NCBI RefSeq assembly: GCF_001467895.1
Contig: NZ_LNYO01000011.1
Location: 1 to 38,866, forward strand
Origin: Legionella nautarum
Lineage (GTDB): Bacteria > Pseudomonadota > Gammaproteobacteria > Legionellales > Legionellaceae
Direction of reading: 5' to 3'
DNA: 38,866 nt
Shown here: one piece after another, positions 35,636 to 38,866 of the stretch
Numbering within the stretch: the stretch's first letter is position 1
Layout of the letters: every line of letters begins with the position of its first letter
Position numbers and translations under genes: made by a program
The notes under the pieces: generated by a model
Told to the model about the DNA's origin: nothing
The model's input: the letters and a program-made list of their open reading frames with translations, nothing else
Database searches by the model: none

Positions 35636-37414
35636 TTACATTTTATGATCCCTGTTTGCACTCATGTCTGATTGTGGTTTTTTATCCTTAGCTTCGTCCA
35701 CAGATGTAGCAGGATTTTGAAAAAAGAAAGAATCTTCTTGTGCGCCAAGTGGTTTAGATGATGATTTCTCTTTTTCCACCGTGTCTGCTTGTTGCTTAAA
35801 TAATGCAGAAAATTCTTTGACATAAGCCGTATGTCCCTCTAGGGTTGCGAGTTCAAGCGCTGTTTGTCCTTGTTTATTGGGTATGGCAATATTAATGTCA
35901 GGCGCATGTTGATGGATAATTTTTAACAAGTCGACATCACCTTTTTGAGCGGATGCATGCAAAAGGGCTTCATAGAAAATACTTTGTAAGTGATTATAAA
36001 AATTATACTTAGTTTGTAAATACTCACCAACAACAACCAAGGCAGCTTGCATTTCAGTCCAATTGGTCTTCAAAATTTCTTCGCGCCTGGTTTCATTGTC
36101 CAGGCGCATGTTATTGTTTAAAAAGTAATTACTGAGATCGTGTTTTAATTGGGACGATGCATCGGGCAAACTTGCCAAACTGATTTCATATAAAGCACGC
36201 ATAGCAGGTTCAAAGGTATATTTATTATCAGATTGCAGGAATGGAAGCTTATTGTGAGATAATGCTTTTTCAAAGGTATTATCACCAGATATTCCGACTA
36301 TAGAATCTGCAATATGATATAATTTGTTGTAATCGCCATCTTCTAAATAAAATCCGGATAAAATTCGTACTGTCTTTTTAGCGGTCGGAGAAGACCCGAA
36401 ATGTATAGTGCGTATCGCACCGTTAACATTAACTTCCAGATTAATTTCCATATTATCAAAACCATAATTTTGAAAACCATTTGCAATTAACATAGATTCA
36501 AGCTTTGGCACTAAAACTTCTTTGTCTTCTATCATTCTTGTCGCGGAGAAGGAGTACTTATCTAATTCTTCAATATCGTGCGCATAACGTAACCGGGGAT
36601 CAAAAAGAGGACTTATATTAATATGAAAGAGCATATCCTTATCTGAATTTTTCTCATGCTCAATGCAGTATAAAATAAATTTCATAATACTCGGTTCATC
36701 TTGCAGATAAGCAGGTATTATTTGAGTCCCATTCATAAAATCAGTCAGCTCTCTTTTTTCGATTAACTCGCCGCTTTCTTTTTTAAGTAAGGTTCGTACA
36801 TAGTCTTGATTAGTAAATGATAATAATGTTTCTTCTTTCGAAATCGATAAGGGGGATTCCAGTTTAATACCATAGTCAAATATGCTTTCTGGGGATTTCG
36901 GAAGCCCCATCCATCTATCGGTTATATTCCTTTCAATTCCAGGTTTATCGCGTTTATCAAAATCTAGTGGTATGGGGCTAAAGGCAGCAGGGGTACGTAA
37001 GCCCGAATGTTCTGCAATATTGACAATAGGAATTCCAGGATAACAATACCTTAAAAGCGTTTCTTTCTGATATTTAGTCGTTGCACTAGACACTTGAATA
37101 ATAGTTAATGCATTTTCTAAATCATTTTGTAATTCGACATTGCTTGTTACAAATTCAGAAAATTGTTGATTTAACTCTTCTAAACGTGGAAATGTTTTTG
37201 GCATGGTAAAAATGAATGGTTTTAAATCCATATTTAAATTATTTAAACGCTCTTTTACAATTTCTTCCAGATTGGCAAGACATAGAATTAAAGGAACAAT
37301 CTTAATTCCAGATTCCAATGCTAAAGGATGGATTTTTTTAGTTATATCAAGCCAATGTTGGAAATCACCAATCCCATCATAATGAATGTAATTAACTAAA
37401 ATAATAGTTGTCAC
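35636..37414 (-). CDS. Large protein with a possible GT-B-like core and C-terminal ankyrin-type segment; candidate effector
   Basis: A 592-residue soluble protein starting at GTG. The N-terminus (VNYIHYDGIGDFQHWLDI) and the middle (IHFGSSPTAKK near 341, then ADSIVGISGDNTFEKALS near 375) have the look of a GT-B glycosyltransferase: a Gly-rich first strand and a donor-site loop with Gly-Asp-Asn/Asp-x-Phe, as in EarP-like enzymes. Residues about 475-545 form an ankyrin-type helical pair (EALLHASAQKGDVDLLKII, then GQTALELATLEGHTAYVKEF). The tail from about 545 is polar and charged, rich in Ser, Glu and Lys, ending NRDHKM. An ankyrin segment plus a polar C-terminus is common among Dot/Icm effectors of Legionella, so it is a candidate. 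The glycosyltransferase link is inference from short motifs. It is probably unrelated to the synthetase operon. Confidence 0.75.
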   Translation of the reverse strand: MTTIILVNYIHYDGIGDFQHWLDITKKIHPLALESGIKIVPLILCLANLEEIVKERLNNLNMDLKPFIFTMPKTFPRLEELNQQFSEFVTSNVELQNDLENALTIIQVSSATTKYQKETLLRYCYPGIPIVNIAEHSGLRTPAAFSPIPLDFDKRDKPGIERNITDRWMGLPKSPESIFDYGIKLESPLSISKEETLLSFTNQDYVRTLLKKESGELIEKRELTDFMNGTQIIPAYLQDEPSIMKFILYCIEHEKNSDKDMLFHINISPLFDPRLRYAHDIEELDKYSFSATRMIEDKEVLVPKLESMLIANGFQNYGFDNMEINLEVNVNGAIRTIHFGSSPTAKKTVRILSGFYLEDGDYNKLYHIADSIVGISGDNTFEKALSHNKLPFLQSDNKYTFEPAMRALYEISLASLPDASSQLKHDLSNYFLNNNMRLDNETRREEILKTNWTEMQAALVVVGEYLQTKYNFYNHLQSIFYEALLHASAQKGDVDLLKIIHQHAPDINIAIPNKQGQTALELATLEGHTAYVKEFSALFKQQADTVEKEKSSSKPLGAQEDSFFFQNPATSVDEAKDKKPQSDMSANRDHKM

Positions 37415-37438
37415 AAAACAGGTCCGACGTACCCACCA

Positions 37439-37604
37439 GCCATATTGAAAAATGCACCTATTTTAATCTTAGATGAAGCTACCAGTTCACTAGACTCTAT
37501 TACAGAAGAGCTTATCACAGGAGTTTGAAGTCCTCACGACCGAAAACGCCACGATTCTAGTAAAAAGTCATCAAATGCTATCTAGCCAATATTTTTCTCA
37601 ATAA
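37439..37604 (+). pseudogene. Remnant of an ABC-transporter ATPase domain (Walker B to H-loop)
   Basis: On the plus strand, from 37439, the translation reads AILKNAP then ILILDEATSSLDS and ITEELI. This is the Walker B, D-loop and following helix of an ABC exporter nucleotide-binding domain. At about 37517 one extra A shifts the frame, after which CAG at 37518 continues QEFEVLTTENATILVKSHQ to a stop at 37602-37604, matching the helix and H-loop strand (usually ATILVIAHR). No Walker A or signature motif is found upstream. It overlaps the end of the nucleotidyltransferase gene antisense by about 23 bp and lies just upstream of the ankyrin-segment gene. It is a dead fragment left by deletion or rearrangement. 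Confidence 0.75.
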
Positions 37605-38385
37605 AACTGATAGATGATTTGAAATAGTTTGATACTTCATTTTTATTTTCGAAGAAGCGAGGCAAAACTTTATTTATAAATTCATGTAAATCAGGTGGCT
37701 GTTTCTTTAATTTAAATAGAAATACCTCTGTACGTTTTGAAGCAGGGTCGTAGGTATCATTAATAGCACATAATATATTTATGATCGCATCCAGTCCTCT
37801 AAATAATTGAAACTGATATGCCAATATGCCAATGTCTCTTTGTGAATAATCCACAAGCTCTTCGTAACTCTCTCTGAGTATGGGTAAATATGAATGGATA
37901 ATTTCTTTTTTTAGCCCATGGGGCATAGGGCTTATCTTTGATTGACATGACGCTATAAAATGATTTTTATCATATAAAATTTTACATGTTTCAAGAAGCC
38001 CAAGAAAAGTGTAGGGCCTGAAGGGAAACTCATCAAAGGTAATCTGATTTTTGATGATAAGGTTTTCAATTACTCGATTGACCCATTCCGTTGTGTTGTA
38101 ACCAATGTCGATGGCCTGATCACCAATCATCAAACAATCATTGACAGGTGTCCAGGACACATCCCAGTCACCCATGTTTTTTCCTAGGGAAACAATTTTC
38201 GTGTCGGGGAACTTGCTGTAAGTGATTTCCCGTAAATTGTCTTGGGGAATAACATTATTCACGAGAACTAAAAGATCAATGTCTGATTTATTGTCTTGGA
38301 GCATTTGAGCATACGATCCATAGCAAAGAACCCCCTGTGGAGTAATTTCTTTTGCAAGATGTGTTACAAATTCATTGATGTCCAC
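37582..38385 (-). CDS. Nucleotidyltransferase-fold protein (MNT/aminoglycoside-adenylyltransferase type)
   Basis: About 267 residues. The N-terminal domain has the polymerase-beta-like nucleotidyltransferase signature: GSYAQ (G23-S24) followed by the metal-binding pair SDIDLLV (D35, D37), and a likely third carboxylate in QAIDIGY (D93). The C-terminal part (about 130-267) is helical, as in aminoglycoside adenylyltransferases and HEPN/MNT-type proteins. The likely reaction is transfer of a nucleotide to a small molecule or protein; the substrate is unknown. I choose GTG at 38385 because GGAG lies 8 nt upstream. A TTG two codons earlier (38391) would leave only 2 nt from GGAG. The 3' end overlaps the ABC remnant in antisense. 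It could be an antitoxin-type MNT, but no HEPN partner is adjacent. Confidence 0.8.
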   Translation of the reverse strand: MDINEFVTHLAKEITPQGVLCYGSYAQMLQDNKSDIDLLVLVNNVIPQDNLREITYSKFPDTKIVSLGKNMGDWDVSWTPVNDCLMIGDQAIDIGYNTTEWVNRVIENLIIKNQITFDEFPFRPYTFLGLLETCKILYDKNHFIASCQSKISPMPHGLKKEIIHSYLPILRESYEELVDYSQRDIGILAYQFQLFRGLDAIINILCAINDTYDPASKRTEVFLFKLKKQPPDLHEFINKVLPRFFENKNEVSNYFKSSISFIEKNIG

Positions 38386-38584
38386 TAACAATGCTCCAAA
38401 TGTCTACTATTATCAAGTCGTCAAAAACGAGGGTTGTTATTGCCGAAATCAGCAAGACTCAAATATCGTCTGAAATACCCCTGTTTGTAGGACCAAAGTG
38501 GTTAAATAATCAGGAGTTAAATATCTTCCCATTACACTAGGCCTTAAGCGAAAGCGAATTTACTTGAAAGGCGATCATCATCTG
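38386..38584. other. Intergenic gap, nothing recognised
   Basis: About 200 bp of AT-rich sequence upstream of the nucleotidyltransferase gene. I see no ORF with family resemblance, no strong hairpin and no clear promoter hexamers. Confidence 0.4.
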
Positions 38585-38800
38585 TTACATAAAGCGACAG
38601 GTAGATGGAGACTCATTCGTATCTTCGTTTTCAATTATTTCTTCTGGAGAAGGTATCACTAAAGTTAAATCAGGGACTTCGTCTATTGTTTGAATACCTT
38701 CATTTTCGGGATCAGGTTGTAAAAGGTAATAATTTTCCTTTCCCATCCTCGGATTTTTTTGTTCTAATTCTACAGCTTTGTGGTTGGGTAATCCCCCCAT
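38585..38800 (-). CDS. Possible small acidic hypothetical protein
   Basis: A 71-codon ORF encoding a short, acidic, proline-containing peptide (for example PSPEEIIENEDTNESPS) with no membrane segment or known motif. The ATG at 38800 lacks a clear ribosome binding site. Its composition is more protein-like than the overlapping plus-strand ORF (38605-38838), but it may be the remainder of a larger decayed gene or not coding at all. Confidence 0.35.
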   Translation of the reverse strand: MGGLPNHKAVELEQKNPRMGKENYYLLQPDPENEGIQTIDEVPDLTLVIPSPEEIIENEDTNESPSTCRFM

Positions 38801-38866
38801 TTTTAACCGAAGTTAAAAGTAGAGGATTAGGCCACTAGAGCCAGTTTTTGCCTTGGAGTAATCCCT

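Noticed and set aside
38605-38838. 77-codon plus-strand ORF at the right edge
   Set aside because: It is antisense to a more protein-like ORF, its Phe/Leu-rich content looks like a reverse frame, and there is no ribosome binding site.
1-38866. CRISPR arrays, tRNA and rRNA genes
   Set aside because: No regularly spaced direct repeats and no tRNA- or rRNA-like conserved blocks were seen on either strand.

Overview
The window looks like an AT-rich gammaproteobacterial chromosome, most likely Legionella or a close relative. I base this on low-GC codon use, a large protein with a short ankyrin-like segment, several lineage-type hypothetical proteins and decayed mobile-element remnants. No rRNA, tRNA or CRISPR array is visible, so the genus is an inference.

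Layout. (1) 1-1127: the decayed C-terminal end of an ISL3-type transposase, a hypothetical gene with an internally duplicated unit, and a near-empty gap. (2) 1128-5147: a two-gene unit encoding a Baeyer-Villiger-type flavin monooxygenase fused to an alpha/beta hydrolase, then a major facilitator exporter, ending at a hairpin shared with a convergent small exported protein (5159-5545). (3) 5546-5936: a divergent control region with a near-consensus sigma70-type promoter and a leader of about 200 nt. (4) 5937-34113: one uninterrupted run of eight same-strand genes with gaps of 60 bp or less and two overlaps, forming a hybrid NRPS/PKS biosynthetic operon of about 28 kb. (5) 34140-38866: a convergent fabF-type ketosynthase, a long protein with a possible GT-B-like core and ankyrin segment, an ABC-transporter ATPase remnant, a nucleotidyltransferase-fold protein and a weak small ORF.

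Reading the biosynthetic operon. The first synthetase reads FAAL-ACP-C-A-PCP-C-A-PCP. Its specificity pockets read by eye as DVWHFSLVDK (serine) and DILQLGLIWK (glycine), so it should build an N-fatty-acyl-Ser-Gly thioester. The next protein is KS-(degenerate AT)-ACP-thioester reductase. Its AT has lost the catalytic Ser and about 100 residues, so malonate must come from elsewhere. A second line, KS-AT-DH-KR-ACP-C-A-PCP-thioester reductase, also ends reductively. Between them lie an ATC-hydrolase-like Cys-rich protein, a membrane-anchored M20 hydrolase resembling PM20D1 (N-fatty-acyl amino acid hydrolase/synthase), a thioesterase, a stand-alone A-PCP didomain and a flavin amine oxidase.

The best candidate for something undescribed is this combination: a lipo-initiated line and a second line, each ending in its own reductase, plus an amine oxidase and an acyl-amino-acid hydrolase. 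Two reductive releases in one operon suggest two aldehyde or alcohol intermediates that may be joined, or a linear chain in which one reductase is bypassed. The PM20D1-like enzyme could remove the fatty-acyl cap outside the cytoplasm, as in prodrug-activated natural products. No phosphopantetheinyl transferase, trans-AT or pathway regulator is present in the window.
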